Assembly: GCA_013396635.1 (NCBI GenBank)
Contig: WBMW01005320.1
Coordinates: 62,001 to 126,000 of the forward strand
Source: Penelope pileata
Lineage: Eukaryota; Chordata; Aves; Galliformes; Cracidae
Length of the DNA stretch: 64,000 bases
Direction of reading: 5' to 3'
The notes under the pieces were generated by a model. It was not told the DNA's origin. It saw nothing but the letters and a program-made list of their open reading frames with translations, and did no database searches. Positions 36,903-49,171 of the stretch are shown here, piece by piece. A program made the position numbers and the translations under genes. The stretch's first letter is position 1. The number at the start of each line of letters is the position of its first letter.

Positions 36903-38595
36903 GTTGACACTTAGCAGAGATGGTGAGAACTTTGAAATCATTTAACTTTTATATTGAAAATGCAGTAACTAGAATGTTCACAAAGTAGTTTGAAAGATTT
37001 GGGTTTACTGAAGGATTTTACTTCCACATTTCTCTCATCTGCATTTGCAGGACTATTAGACAATGATTTTTTATTCATGTTTCCATTAAACCCCAACATT
37101 GATATCAAGACATAGTATTAATAGAACTGTAGTTTTGTCCTATCCACTCTGTATAGATGATTCTTTCTCTGTTGTATTTCCGCCATTATTTCATTTCCAA
37201 TTTTTAAGATATTTCTCTGAGCAGATGACTTTTATTTAGTACTATTATTCATATTATTCATACAGATTAAGGAATCTGAGAAAAAAAAAAGATAAAGCAT
37301 CTAACTTTTTTTCTTCTTTCTAGAATGAAAACCAGAGCTGTTCAAAGACTTGACTAGTTGAAGAAGAAACATATTTTACTACACTCTAAAAGGAAAAAAA
37401 ATGTTTAAATCATGGGTTTTTTTATTCAAAGAAAGAAAGAAAACAAGCAGAACAATTGATGCTTTGCCAAAAACTGTCTTCCACAAAAATCTAAGTAAAT
37501 GATTAAAGGCAGAATTAAATCTCTTAAATGTTTCAATTTCTAGCTGTGATAATAACAACCATTACATGTATGCAGTTTATTTACATATGCACAGCATACT
37601 TGCATATGTATATATACACATATTTATATATACTCATAGATATACATGCACAGGCACCCTGGGAATGAAGATGGAGGTGCTAATTCCAGAGCAAGTATGT
37701 TTTGTAAAGTAAAGCATATTTTCCTTAATATTTGAGAAAATATAAATGGAAAATTGTTGTACGTACAACATTCCTCTTATCTCATATATTTCATAGCCCA
37801 GCTGGAGGTGTTAGTTAAATGATACTGTAGATCATGTGAAATGAGCCTTTAGGAAAACCATAATGAAGTAATATTCTAGAGACCTGCTGCACACTAATGC
37901 ATTCTTTGTTCAGTTGGACATTGTAATGTATTTAGATAATTAGGCTACATACCACTACAATAAAAAAGATTAAAACCGAACACAAAAATCCCCTGCCCTA
38001 AGTCAAGCAAGATCTCCAGTACTGCAAATGTTGTGCAAGAATCAGAATTCTGAATTACAAATGTGGCTTAAAGATCATGCCATTTGATAGTAAAGTTGTG
38101 TTTGAGGTTTTATATTTCGTCTTCTAGATCTCAAACAATTTAACTTTTATGTGCCTAACATTGCCATATGACTACTTAGCATTAAGTTACAAACTAATAT
38201 TAGCCCTGCTGATCCAGTGCTGGAGCATTCTTTCAGTCTTTTCCTTCCAAAATGTAACTTAGAAATAAAATTAACATGAAAACTGAAGTTCTTGGAACAA
38301 TTTTGGTGCTGGGATAAAAGAAGACATCTGATTTTATTTTTTTTGATAAAGTACATGAATAATATTTTTTGTGTTCTAAAAACACAGAAACACATCTCAG
38401 AATAAAACAAAACTGTCTGACTGCTTCTATGATTGTAATCCTAGGATAATATATCCTACCCTATCAACAGAATTTATTAACCTAAAACCATGTTAATGAA
38501 GCCATTCAATTTATTGATGAACTTGAACTCAGTGGTCTTTTCCCTGATGTTCGGTACATATCAAGTATGTTTGTGATTTCTTTTATATGGAATAT
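36903..38595. other. Noncoding AT-rich DNA
   Basis: No gene or recognised transposon. A TATATA/CATA-rich stretch lies around 37597-37646. Confidence 0.55.
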
Positions 38596-39131
38596 TGTCT
38601 TAGTTTCTAACAGAAGTTACACTTCTCGTAGTGTCTAGTATGAATTTATCTTGTACCTCAGAGATACTGATAACATCCTGGCAGTGTTGAACGGAGCCGA
38701 GGACATAACTCACTTCCGCATTCCTCTGCCAGTGAGATAGTTAAGGGGGGCATAAGGAGCTGGGAACTGGGAGGGGACAGGACCAGGGCAGCTGACCCAA
38801 AATTGACCAAACAGCTATTCCATCCCATATAACATCATGTGATTGGTTTGTTGCATTTCCGGGTTCTCTTTCGTTACGGAGGGGCTAGCCGGGAGGAAGG
38901 GTCACCAGTGGCTGTGAGCCCTTGCTCTGCTTATCCTTTTTGTGTGTATATATATATATATGTACTGTTATTTCTTTTGTTCTCTTTACTATTTTAGTAA
39001 ATACTATTTATCTCAACCCACGCATTTTACTGCATATCTCTCTACTTCTCTCCCCCGTCCCATTTGGGGAGGGGGGAGGGTGAGTGACTAACTGTGTGGA
39101 ACTTAGCTATCTGCTAAGTCAAACCATAACA
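38596..39131 (+). mobile_element. Solo LTR with AATAT target-site duplication
   Basis: A 536-bp LTR starting TGTCTTAGTTTCTAACAGAA and ending CAAACCATAACA, flanked by AATAT at 38591-38595 and 39132-39136. Perfect 5-bp duplications and no adjoining internal region indicate a solo LTR left by recombination. It contains a TATATATATATATG tract near 38947 and a C/G-rich block (CTCCCCCGTCCC, GGGGAGGGGGGAGGG) near 39050-39079. The same 5' tip occurs at 19621 and 29098, each cut off by a single N. Confidence 0.92.
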
Positions 39132-39136
39132 AATAT

Positions 39137-40410
39137 ATACCATAGGTCGGATGATACGAACATTTATGCAGTTTCTGTTAGGGTATAGATATTAAAATAT
39201 CTTGGCTCTTGAGTTGTTCAGAAATATTTAAAAGGAACACAGTCCCAATAAGAAAATTTATTTCTGTATGTTCTCTTAGTAATAGAGAAGTTGTCTCAGA
39301 AGCTTTGGATGTTGTTCTATGTAATTCCCTCTCTTCAGCAGCAGGCTTCCCTATTCTACGACATACTTCAGAAAATTCAGACAAAACTTTACATTAAAGG
39401 TGACCTTATCAACATATTCCTGCTTTCACTTATTTAGTTATAATCAAAACGTGTTCTGACACATGAAAGATGTTCTCATTATGCAAAAATTATCTGGACT
39501 GGCATAATAATTTGAAAGATATCCAACAGCCTTATCTCATTGCCAATGCTGGAAAATCTCCTTTCACAACCTTGCTGCTTACTTACGTGTGTTTTGGTGT
39601 TTAGTGCCAACACTCCCAATTAACTTTTTTCCTTCTATTTTTATCAGACATTTTCTACATTACTCTGTTGATAAATATGTAGCAGATCAGTCAACAGATA
39701 GTTGCAGAACATGTTCTTTTCTTCTAAAAAATGAATAAGCAATAAGACAAAAGATGCAGTCTTACAGTTTTGAAGAATATAAAGGATTTTTTTTAATTCA
39801 GACTTCATTCCACAGTTTAAATAAAATTTTAGATCCTGATGGCCTACAGCCATATTGTGAGTAGGCCAGCTGAAGATTTCTGAACAAGACTTTACTGAGT
39901 TTCAAGTCAAGAGACTCTTTAACTCAATATTTCCAATTTAAAGATATTCAACTATTTTCAAGGACATATTTATACTACATTATTCTCAACTTTCTAAATA
40001 ATAATTGTTTTCCAGAAGCCATGTGAATAAACCCTTGTAATGTCATTTGTTATGCAAATAATATACAAATATACAAATGTACAAATATACAAATAACCAT
40101 GGCTCATATATTCAAAGGCATTTGGATGTCTAATTCCTGCAGAATTATCCCAGTGTAAGAGTATATTGTCAGTAGGTCACTGACATAAAAATTGTATTGG
40201 ATGATTACAAGGGTTCAGATTTGAGTTTTGTCCTGGGATCAAACATTGCAAATTTATACCCAGAATTCATTTTTTGTTTCATTATATCTCAGTAATAATG
40301 TTTTGTATTTTAACTTAATTCAGCATAAACAAATGAAGAAAAAAGTGTCCCTGAATTCACAATGACTGTAAACTATGGCAACAATTTTTATACTTGCAAG
40401 TGATACCCTA
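39137..40410. other. Noncoding AT-rich DNA
   Basis: No gene recognised. A short tandem run of a TACAAATA unit is at about 40061-40096. Confidence 0.55.
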
Positions 40411-41288
40411 CAGCACGAGCGTCCAACCTTTTGTCTTGCCTGGGCCGCACTGCGTGAAGAAAAATTGTCTTGAGCCACGTATAATATATATAATATAGTT
40501 AATGTATATAAACAGCAAAACTTTTTTTAAAATTTATTTATTAAAACATTAAAAAGAACAACAAAAACATAAAACTAGTGGGATATTTGACCTTGTTTTT
40601 GTGAAACTAATGCATCAGTGCCTTCAATGGTTCAAAGGAAGTGGTTGTAATTTTTTGTGAGTTCTCAAGGTGTCTGTCAGACATTTTTGATGAACTTACT
40701 CTTCTTGTGCTTCATCCTCTAATTGTTGTTCACAAGAGTACATACCACCAAAAAAGCGATTACATGAATAAGGTGTGATTGTGAATATTTGTGATATTTC
40801 TCTCTGGTAAGATAGGTCTTATAAAAGTCTAGTAGAGAAACACGATCACATTTTTCTTTGAGTTGAATATCTGATTGCAACTCTGTACATTCCATTTGAA
40901 AATTTGCAGGTAATGTATTTACGTCGACTGCAAATGGAGTCGCAAACATACCAAAAAATCTGATGATTTTTTCGATAATCTTGTAACTTATTCTCAAATT
41001 CCTTTATCAAAATGGAAAGCACGCTGCATATTTTTCACTGTTCACAGGACAGTGTTTAGCCGGTGCATCAAAATGCATAAAATTATTTGCCATTACTTGA
41101 GTTAGCGCTGCTTTGCACTCCCCTTGTATCCTGGGTTCAGCTCAGACAGTGCTAAGTGCTGAGTGAGTGAAGGGGGCCGAGCCAGGCTGGGCCAGGCTGA
41201 GCTGGGCCTGGCCGGGCTGCTTCCATGTTGGCTCAGCAGCAAGGGCTGGGCTGCATGTGGCCGGTGGGCTGCGCATTGGACACGCCTG
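40411..41288 (-). mobile_element. hAT/Charlie DNA transposon fossil
   Basis: An 878-bp element. The left end is CAGCACGAGCGTCCAACCTT and the right end, read on the other strand, is CAGGCGTGTCCAATGCGC. Both begin CAG and share GTCCAA, the form of hAT/Charlie termini. Characteristic terminal words (CTGGGCCGCACTGCGTGAAG, and GGGCTGCGCATTGGACACG at the other end) are present. The 8-bp flanks do not match cleanly, although CCCTACAG and TCCTAGAG one frame over agree at six of eight positions. Full Charlie elements are several kb, so this is an internally deleted copy. The GC-rich block at 41160-41230 belongs to it or to an insertion inside it. Confidence 0.8.
40719..40997 (-). pseudogene. hAT/Charlie transposase, C-terminal fragment
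   Basis: A 92-codon open frame with strong resemblance to the C-terminal part of Charlie-type hAT transposases, the segment leading into the dimerisation region. Visible signature blocks are TPFAVDVNTLPANFQMECTE (about residues 20-39), LQSDIQLKEKCD (about 40-51) and VSLLDFYKTYLTREKYHK (about 53-70). Upstream, in another frame (about 41010-40950), ILIKEFENKLQDYRKNHQIF is the expected preceding sequence, so a frameshift lies near 40950. The catalytic N-terminal portion is missing. It is a fossil; whether a related domesticated gene exists cannot be told from here. Confidence 0.85.
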
Positions 41289-43272
41289 TCCTAGAGGCTT
41301 TAAGGTGTTGTCCTGCAAAACAAGGTGGCAATAAGGAAGATAGGTAACAACATACCTCTGTTTGAGATTTGTCTGCAGAGCTTGTTGTAAAACAAGACAC
41401 ATAGCATTAGTAGAAGGAGTGATGTTTATTTTATCATGTTTCATTCATCATTATGTTTCAAATCTCCTGACTGAATTATTTCCTATATTTTCCTTTTTCA
41501 GTGAGTTGGGAAGATGAAGACTCACTGAAATTATGATTAGGTAGAGGGAAGAGTATTTTCTGAAGTTTCACAAGATCTGGTGGTCTAATAATTTGTGAAG
41601 TGATACTAAATTTAATAGATTTTGTTGACTGACTGCGTATCTAATTCAAAAGCTGCTATCAAGTACTATATGTGTGCTAATAAGAGAAAAAAAATAGCAG
41701 TATGTTGTTTCTCTACACATCAGAAATTTCAATATCTCACATACACATACACCTATTCAGCAGTAAAGAAGAAATGCAGTATCTTTGCTGCCTCGATTTC
41801 TGAATTTAAAGATGTCCAGCTTTCCTCCAGCTTAGCTTGAAAAAGACTGCTTCCATTGCTGTACTTTCAGTTTTTGTATTCTACCTCACACATATCCCTG
41901 AAAATAATTCAAGAATTTTTGACATCCTGAAATCCGTTACTTGATTTCCAAATGAAAACATACAACCAGTCACAGAACAAAAGCTATTAATTTTAATATT
42001 AACTCTATTATATCTGACCTTTCACTCCCTGGTGCTTCATGTAAAATTGTTCCAGAGATGGGAGATAACTTCAAGTAGACCTGCAGACTGATTTCACAAT
42101 GATCCTGTAATACCCTGTAAAAATGAATTTTCATTTTCTCTATAACACAAACATAACGTTGATACTCACACCAAAAAAATCGCACAAAAGCCCACAATCA
42201 AAAAAACCCATTCACTCCTCAATGAGTTTTCTGGGGTAACTTAGTTTTATAAGCTCCAGATAATGAGATAGAGTAAGAAATGAATAGGAAATAAATAGGA
42301 ATAAAGCTATATTTTTCATCTATTTCTAGACAATTATCACTCTCCTGACTTTTTATTTTATTTTCTTTAATGTTTTCAAATATGGTAATCAATTTCAAGT
42401 ACAGCTCTATGTAACTGCAATTGCAATTTATGACCAAAAATATTTAAAGATTCTTCAATGCGTCAACAATATTGAAAGCGTATTTTATTGAACATTAGAA
42501 GTTATTCTGGAGTGACACAAGATATTCTTGTTTATGGGACACGTGGTTCCGTGTATTGAGTCCTCAGGGACCGTAAGTGCAGAAAATAGTATTTTTATGG
42601 TATACAGCAGACTTTAAAACAAACAAACAAACAAACATTCTTGAGCCTTACAAGAAACACATGTATGCATTGTTCCTTATACCACAACAGCTAGAAGCAG
42701 AGAGACTAGGAGAATACGGAGATTAGACTTCATTTCTGAGACATTTGTCATAACAAATGTTTTCACAGTTTGTAGTTGTAGGGCACATAGTTGAATATGC
42801 AAAAGAATGGAAAAAATTGAAGTAACTCTGTAACTTCAAAAATATGGGTAATATTCAGGGAGGTCTTTTTGTTTCTGGCCTAAAAATTGAAAACTATACA
42901 ATTGCTATATATACAGTAGCTATTCCTGTTTGCTTACAGGACTTGGTCATATTTATAGATACAGATATAACTTCATCAATGAAAACTGCTGATAGTCTGG
43001 ACAGAGAACAGTATTTAAATACTCTAAAAAAAAAAAAAGCATTTTGAAATTTTCTTTCAATATGCCATATAATTATTTTTAATTAAAAAAATAAAAAAGA
43101 AATAGCATCAGAAATTAAGATGATTTAATGATATTGATTAATTTAGTGGCTAAAGCACTCCCAGGTTATGAAAGTGACAATTAGTTTACCTGAAGTTTCA
43201 AATTTACTATGTTGGATATTTTCTATCACAACTGAAATATTCCCACAAATTACTCATTTTATTAAAAAAAAA

Positions 43273-43273
<1 letters not shown>

Positions 43274-43308
<35 letters not shown>
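43274..43308. repeat. (GA)n microsatellite
   Basis: About 17 GA units, preceded by an A-run at 43264-43273. It gives a chance frame rich in Arg-Glu. Confidence 0.95.
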
Positions 43309-43311
<3 letters not shown>

Positions 43312-44184
43312 GAAAGAGGTTTTGACCATCTGCCAGCAGCTGAAATTGCATTAGAAGACTGAAATATACTGACCATCATAAAAAGATCTATGCACTAAAA
43401 TATTTGCAAACTGGCCACGTGTTGAATTAGGGAACCTTATTCCATGTGCTGGCATTTAAATATATTTACTAATCAGCAAGGGTTTGTCTTTGGGACATTA
43501 AGTCGTACTGGAAGTGCTAAAGAGTGCCCAATATAATTGCAGATATATACAACATAAAGGAAAAAATAATCTGGCAAAGACTATGTTTGTATTTCCCAGG
43601 ACTTCCCACAGCCAAATATACCTTGTTATGATCTTTTTTAATTATTATTATTTTAGCACCCAGAAATGTTTGTAAATCATCTATAACATCTTTGCATATA
43701 TTTGATATAATAACTACTGCCTTAGCACATGTTGTCATCAATAGGAACTTACAATTTATTTTTAAGGAATTCCAGGAATTCGGGATATGAAATGGAAGCA
43801 CAGACTTAACCACAAGACTATATAACCCATGTAACTGTCACTGTGAGGCTTCACAGAACTGTTTGCTTAAAAGCTGAGAAAAAGTTTATGGTCTATGAAG
43901 ACAGAAAGAGAATACAATTAAAAAAAGAAAAAGAAAAAGCCTGCTTCTTTTGATGTGTAGAAACATTCCACACATTAGCCCTATTGGCATGAAATCTCTG
44001 TTCTTAAGGCTTTTTTTTTTTTTTTTTTTGAAAAAATAAGCCCTTAAATGGCCCATATGAAACAAAAAGTTTAAAAATAACAATAATCATGTATTTATAT
44101 ATATGACATTATTTCAATCAGAAATCTAGCCAGAAATTCATTTATTTGTTTCATTAGAGACAATGAGGAACCAAAAGTGAAAAT

Positions 44185-44228
44185 TAAAAAAAAAAAAAAA
44201 AATAAAANNNNNNNNNNNNNNAAAAAAA
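44185..44228. repeat. Poly-A tract containing a 14-N gap
   Basis: An A-run from 44186, interrupted by T, then N at 44208-44221, then further A. The gap is inside the homopolymer, so the missing bases are probably mostly A or an A-rich repeat. Confidence 0.9.
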
Positions 44229-47200
44229 TGAAGAAGAAATAAACAGGCAAAGAGAAAAAACAACACTGCTTCATAGATGATAAAGCTCATCTTGACAAGA
44301 GATTTTCAGCTCCAAATTATGTGACACAATCTTCTCCCCCTCATATCTCTTATTTGGGTCTTATATTTGAACATGGGTCCTTGTCTTCTCCAGAATCTAA
44401 AACCACTAGGCTTTGCTGTTGTTCAGCAAATACACAGTTGTATATTCATTAAGTGGGAAAGAATGAGATTGACAATGACCTAGTAATTAACGTTCTCAGT
44501 AATGATTCAGATGATCCAGGCTCAATTTGCTGTTCCTATGAGCATTTAGTATGTTATTATAACATGTTGAGCAATTCCCATTGAACAAGCTATTGCTATG
44601 AGAAAATACCCAATAGTCTGATTGTCAGAGCAAATAATCTTTGATACATAGACCAATATGCCCATTTGATGGACTGAAATAAAAACGTGCAGTCTAAAAT
44701 ACATCTTGATGTCATTCAGCTGGAGAAAAGTCCTGTCTGAGGTGTGGAAGAACAAGAAAACAAACAAATTCTATTAAAAAGAAACAACTGTTTTTAAAAA
44801 TAGACTTCACCATAATTCACAGCTTCATCTTTAACAGCGCTGAACATTCTGGGTTAGCTCAACAAAATACTAAGTATGTATACAATTTAAAGTATATTTC
44901 AAATAAACTTCAAGAAAAATACTGTTTTTTTGTTTTTTTTTTTCTGGCTATCATTTCCTGCAAAATAAATAACATATAAGCAAGGAAGAAATATTTAATT
45001 GGTTTTGTAATACTTGAAACAAAAAAAAGTTTCTTTAGTTAGTTGTGTGGTTCCTTGAAAATCAAATTGTTTCCATCTAGGCTTTAGATTTCCAATTTAA
45101 GAACAGAATTTTTTAGAAAAAGCTAAGATTTTTATCTAAATTTTGACTTTTTTATCATGTTTTTGGCAATGTTTGGGGAGATTAATGGAATTGTTACATT
45201 CATGATAAATACAATTCTGCTGGACAATTACACATGGAACATATAAACTATTCTCATCATTTTAATATGACAGCCCAGCATTTTTTCACTTCATTGATTT
45301 GGGCCAAGTATCTCAGCTTTTTTCAGGAAGGAACACCCCTACAGTTACATAACCATATTAGGAGATTTAACCCACGTAGTACGTAAGACATATAACCCGT
45401 TTCAGACTCAAATTTATTTGCTTAAATACTACGCTGAATAAAGGCACTGTATAATCTGTTATCTGAATGTAGATTTTCTTTTTTCTTTCTTTTTTTTTTT
45501 TTTAAGAGAGGTGTCACTGGTGACCACAAGAAGGATTCTTTGGTAGGAAATCAAAACCTTGGAAAGACCAATAGGTTTTTGAGGGGTTTTGTTTGGTTTT
45601 TATGCATTTTTTTTTTTAAATGGAAACAAGTAAAGAAAAACAAACCACATAAATGAACAAAATATCTCTTTAAGAGGAGAAAATGCTTTGGGTGATTTCT
45701 CTAGGACTGGTTATAAACGCAAGAAACTCCTCATCTTGCTAGGCATGCTTGAAAGGAAAAATGTCAGATGATAAAGCCAGCAGACAATGAAAGAAACAGT
45801 TTTGACCTAGTCAGGAGCTGAAAGACAGGGCTTAGTTCAGAGCAGAACCATGGGAATATCAGGTTTGACAACTGTAAGCAATGAAAATGCTTGCTTTTAT
45901 TTCTTCACACTGCTCTGAGGTGAACAAACTTTCTGCAGCAAAGGAATACCTAACTTATAAAATTAATAGTAAGTTAACAGACTCAGTTTACATACTCCAT
46001 CCTATCCAGACACAGCACACCAAATTTTTTAATTACCTAGAAGATCATAGTACAATAAGTATAAAATCCTGTTTTAAGTAACATGCAAAATTCTTAAAAG
46101 TTTACTGCTTCCATTGAACAAGGACTGGGCCCATGGCTGGGAGAAACAGGGAGAGTAAAAATCAGTTACTAAATTCAGCAGCAGAATACAGCAGCCTGAA
46201 TGGCATCCAGCACTGCATCAAGTGCCCTTATGGTCACCTAAGGTTAAATCACAAAAGGTTACCTTAAGATCTATAGCAGACCTGTGGGTTTCTAGATTGG
46301 CAAAGTCCCTAGAGCTCAATACCAATGACTCCAGGACATCCACAGAAGACTATCTATAAGACTACCATAAACAATAGACATTAGCCAATAAAGTCAAAGC
46401 AGAAGAGAGAGTAATGCAATTCTTCCTAAGGTTCCTAAGGTTCATCATCAGTTTGGTTTCCTGCGAATAGATCTTCATATATGCTTGAGAGTCCCTCAGA
46501 TATCTTGCCAGTCCCTGAAGAAGCTGCTGTTTCCTTGGCAGCAGCTAAATCACAGCTTGACACACTAGAAAAAATAATTAAAAAAAATAATTAAAAAAAA
46601 AAAAAAAAAGCCTGACATGGAAGGAAAGTTATCAAGTCAAGTTGTCAAGTTATGTTTGTAGGGAGGTATACCAGCTGTAAGACTAGAACAGATCCGGAGA
46701 TCAAGTAGACCAAGGGGCAAGAAAATAGCTGAAATGGGTAAAAGATGAAGATGCCAAAGGGATGAGGAGTTTTTTGAGTAAAGAACAGTGGCTGGCTAAG
46801 GGAAGAGGATAGAAAAATCTTAGAATTCAAAGTGAAAATGATAATGAATGTCTCAATAGGACAGCTGAGGCTGTCTTATGAGGTGTGGGAAGAAAATTAA
46901 AATTGTGGCATGGAGAGAGAAAGTATAGCATATAAAACTATAAACCCCAAAAATTGGATTCTGGAACTACACAAGCAACTTAATGAGGAGCTAGTATAAA
47001 TGATACTGGGAACCTGACAGGTTAGTAGAAATGGGGAAGAAAGTATTAAATCTTCAAGCAACATGGCAACAGCAAGTGTTCAAACAGAAGTACATGAAAA
47101 GTGGCTTAGCACCTTAAATTGAAAATCTTAACATTGCCCTATTCTCAGCAAATGTCTCTAAAATCAGTTTGGCAAAGTGTCACAGGTTCCTATAGTGATG

Positions 47201-48439
47201 GCATTTACACAGGGGACTATTCCCACCTGCTGCTATCACTTACTGCATTACATGGAGTGTCAGAGGTCTGTAACATCCATCCAAATCTTCTAGGCAAGCT
47301 GTCAGATAATATTGCACTACGGGATTTCTGCTTTCCCAATTTGCCTTTTTTTCTAACTGGAAATGGTAACTGGTACTTCTGGTACCCAGGAGCACGAGAC
47401 AGGGACTGCTCATGTCACACCATTGTCAGTGACATCTGATGTATGTCATTTGCAAAGCTTCTCTGAGCTGAACACAGAGCTGCCCAGTCCATCTGCATTG
47501 TGGTTGCTCTTGCTCTATTGCCCCACAGAGCTGGCCAGCAGAACACAGAGCAGGAGTATGAAGGGAGGAAGTGAGAGAGAAGCCATGACGTTGCCTTGCA
47601 AATATTGGAGGTATTTTACTGGGAGGCTCAGTGATAGAAGCTGTGGGTGGGTCTAACAGGGTGTGGGACTGAACAAGTCTGCATTCCGTCATGATGGTGA
47701 TAATATGGATATTTCAGAGAGGAATGCCACAGCAGAAGACATGAGTAATTCTACCCTCAGAACAGGTAAATGTGCAGAAAATCAAATTTGAACCTTCATA
47801 TTCAACATCAGGAAAAAAAAAAGTATTGAATGCTTTTCATAAAGTGAGCAATATTCGCATTTCTATCTGTGCCTTGAATGAAGAAGGTTCCTATGAAAAA
47901 GATCACATGCGATCGTGTAATTAAAAGCTGTACTGAATGAATAGTAATACACAAGAACCTAAGATTTATACAGGCAACACTTTCCACACATACACACATG
48001 CCTGTCTATTTGTCTGTCTTAAAAAATTAATCCAGGATTAAAGACTGATTTGTCTAACCAAATGCAGAGTCTAACATATAAAAATCTGAGTGCAAGATAG
48101 CTGCTTAGACACTTCATTGTTGGCAGAGAGAGAAAGACACTTGATACTACCCATAATCTTATCTTGGTATTTATTTTAGGAAAAACACCCTGAAACGACA
48201 AATTCCATAGCACTCAGTTTTAAAAAAAACCAATTATGAATGACTACTTCAGATGTAAGCAATGTGGACTAAGATTAGCAATGCATGAAAGATTAGATAA
48301 CACGAATCTCATACTAAGTGTTTATTTAATGCTGAATTCTACTTCTTACCAATAAAAACAATGACATACATATTGCAAAATTGATTGTAGGTAATATTAC
48401 AGTAAAAAATTTGATCTGTAATAATTCTGTCTAGGTTAT

Positions 48440-49166
48440 TGTAAGAGACTAAAACAATGTAGGGATATGTCTCAACATTGGTGGCGGGAAGGGTGCAGGA
48501 CTTTGCCGTGTTACTACCTTGGCAACTGGACAGTATTCACCAATCAGAAGTTCCACCAATCAGGAGCCTGCACCCTGGAGCCATCCAACAGTACCCAAGC
48601 CCCTTCGAGAACTTTCCAGAGCCCCCTAGAAACACACACAGGGCATGTGCTCCACCCCTGAGTGGGGGACGGGGCGATATGATAAAAAGGGAGGGGTGTG
48701 AGTGAGAGGGGCCATGGCAAGAGCAGGAGAAGAGTCAGAGCGAGAACGGCAGGAATGAGCGGGAGAACAGTGAGAGAGCAGTGGAGACCAAGGGAGAGAG
48801 TGAGCATCATGAGAGAGAGAGCCGCGAGGAGCCACGTGACACCGCGAGCGGAGGAATGGCGCGTCCCTCGTCCCCCCCTCCCCCGAACTGCACCGCCATC
48901 GCTGGTAACAGCGAGCTCTCGCATTTCCCTTCCTTTTTTTCCGTTATCTCCTCCCCCATTGCGAATTTGTACCGTTGGTAACAGCATTGTCGGTAACAGC
49001 AGGCACTCCCTTTTTCCCTCCCTTTTCCCACTCTTCCCCCATCGCAAATCTGTCCCCTGGTTAATGAAGTTTCTTCTGTTTAGGCACTTGACTCCATTTT
49101 GAGCCTTAATTCTGCTCCTAAGAATTATAAGACCAAGTCACGATAAAGTGACATTGGATCATGACA
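48440..49166 (+). mobile_element. GC-rich solo LTR with GTTAT target-site duplication
   Basis: A 727-bp LTR starting TGTAAGAGACTAAAACAATG and ending TGGATCATGACA, flanked by GTTAT at 48435-48439 and 49167-49171. It is far richer in GC and CpG than its surroundings. Two CCAATCAG boxes (48540 and 48556) and a TATA-like ATGATAAAAAGG (48679-48690) mark a U3 promoter. Downstream is a G/A-rich stretch and an imperfect tandem repeat of about 89 bp (start GGTAACAGC at about 48903 and again at 48992). Open frames across it (for example 48544-49047, minus) are by-products of its composition. No internal viral region adjoins it. Confidence 0.9.
48540..48690 (+). promoter_or_regulatory. LTR promoter elements (CCAAT boxes and TATA-like box)
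   Basis: CCAAT at 48540-48544 and 48556-48560, both within CACCAATCAG, and a TATA-like ATGATAAAAAGG at 48679-48690, about 120 bp downstream. The arrangement fits a retroviral U3 promoter driving rightward transcription. Activity is inferred from layout only. Confidence 0.6.
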
Positions 49167-49171
49167 GTTAT

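Larger units (their letters stand above)
41297..48434. other. Noncoding AT-rich DNA with a GC-richer unassigned block
   Basis: No supportable gene. Homopolymers and microsatellites are listed separately. The interval 47119-47692 is less AT-rich than its surroundings and holds overlapping frames of 106 (47119-47439, plus), 97 and 88 codons that I cannot assign to any family. (CAAA/AAAC)n runs are at about 42619-42640. T-runs are near 44011-44029 and 45489-45503, and an A-run is near 46592-46609. Confidence 0.5.

Noticed and set aside
36332..39131. A provirus with LTRs at 36332 and 38596 as its two ends
   Set aside because: The two LTRs are diverged relatives, not matching copies. The later one has its own perfect AATAT duplication, and the DNA between shows no retroviral coding sequence.
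43168..43362. Arg-Glu repeat frame
   Set aside because: Translation of the (GA)n microsatellite at 43274-43308.
48544..49102. Overlapping frames of 167 and 134 codons
   Set aside because: They lie entirely inside the GC-rich LTR, and their Arg/Pro/Ser bias reflects its G/A- and C/T-rich strands.
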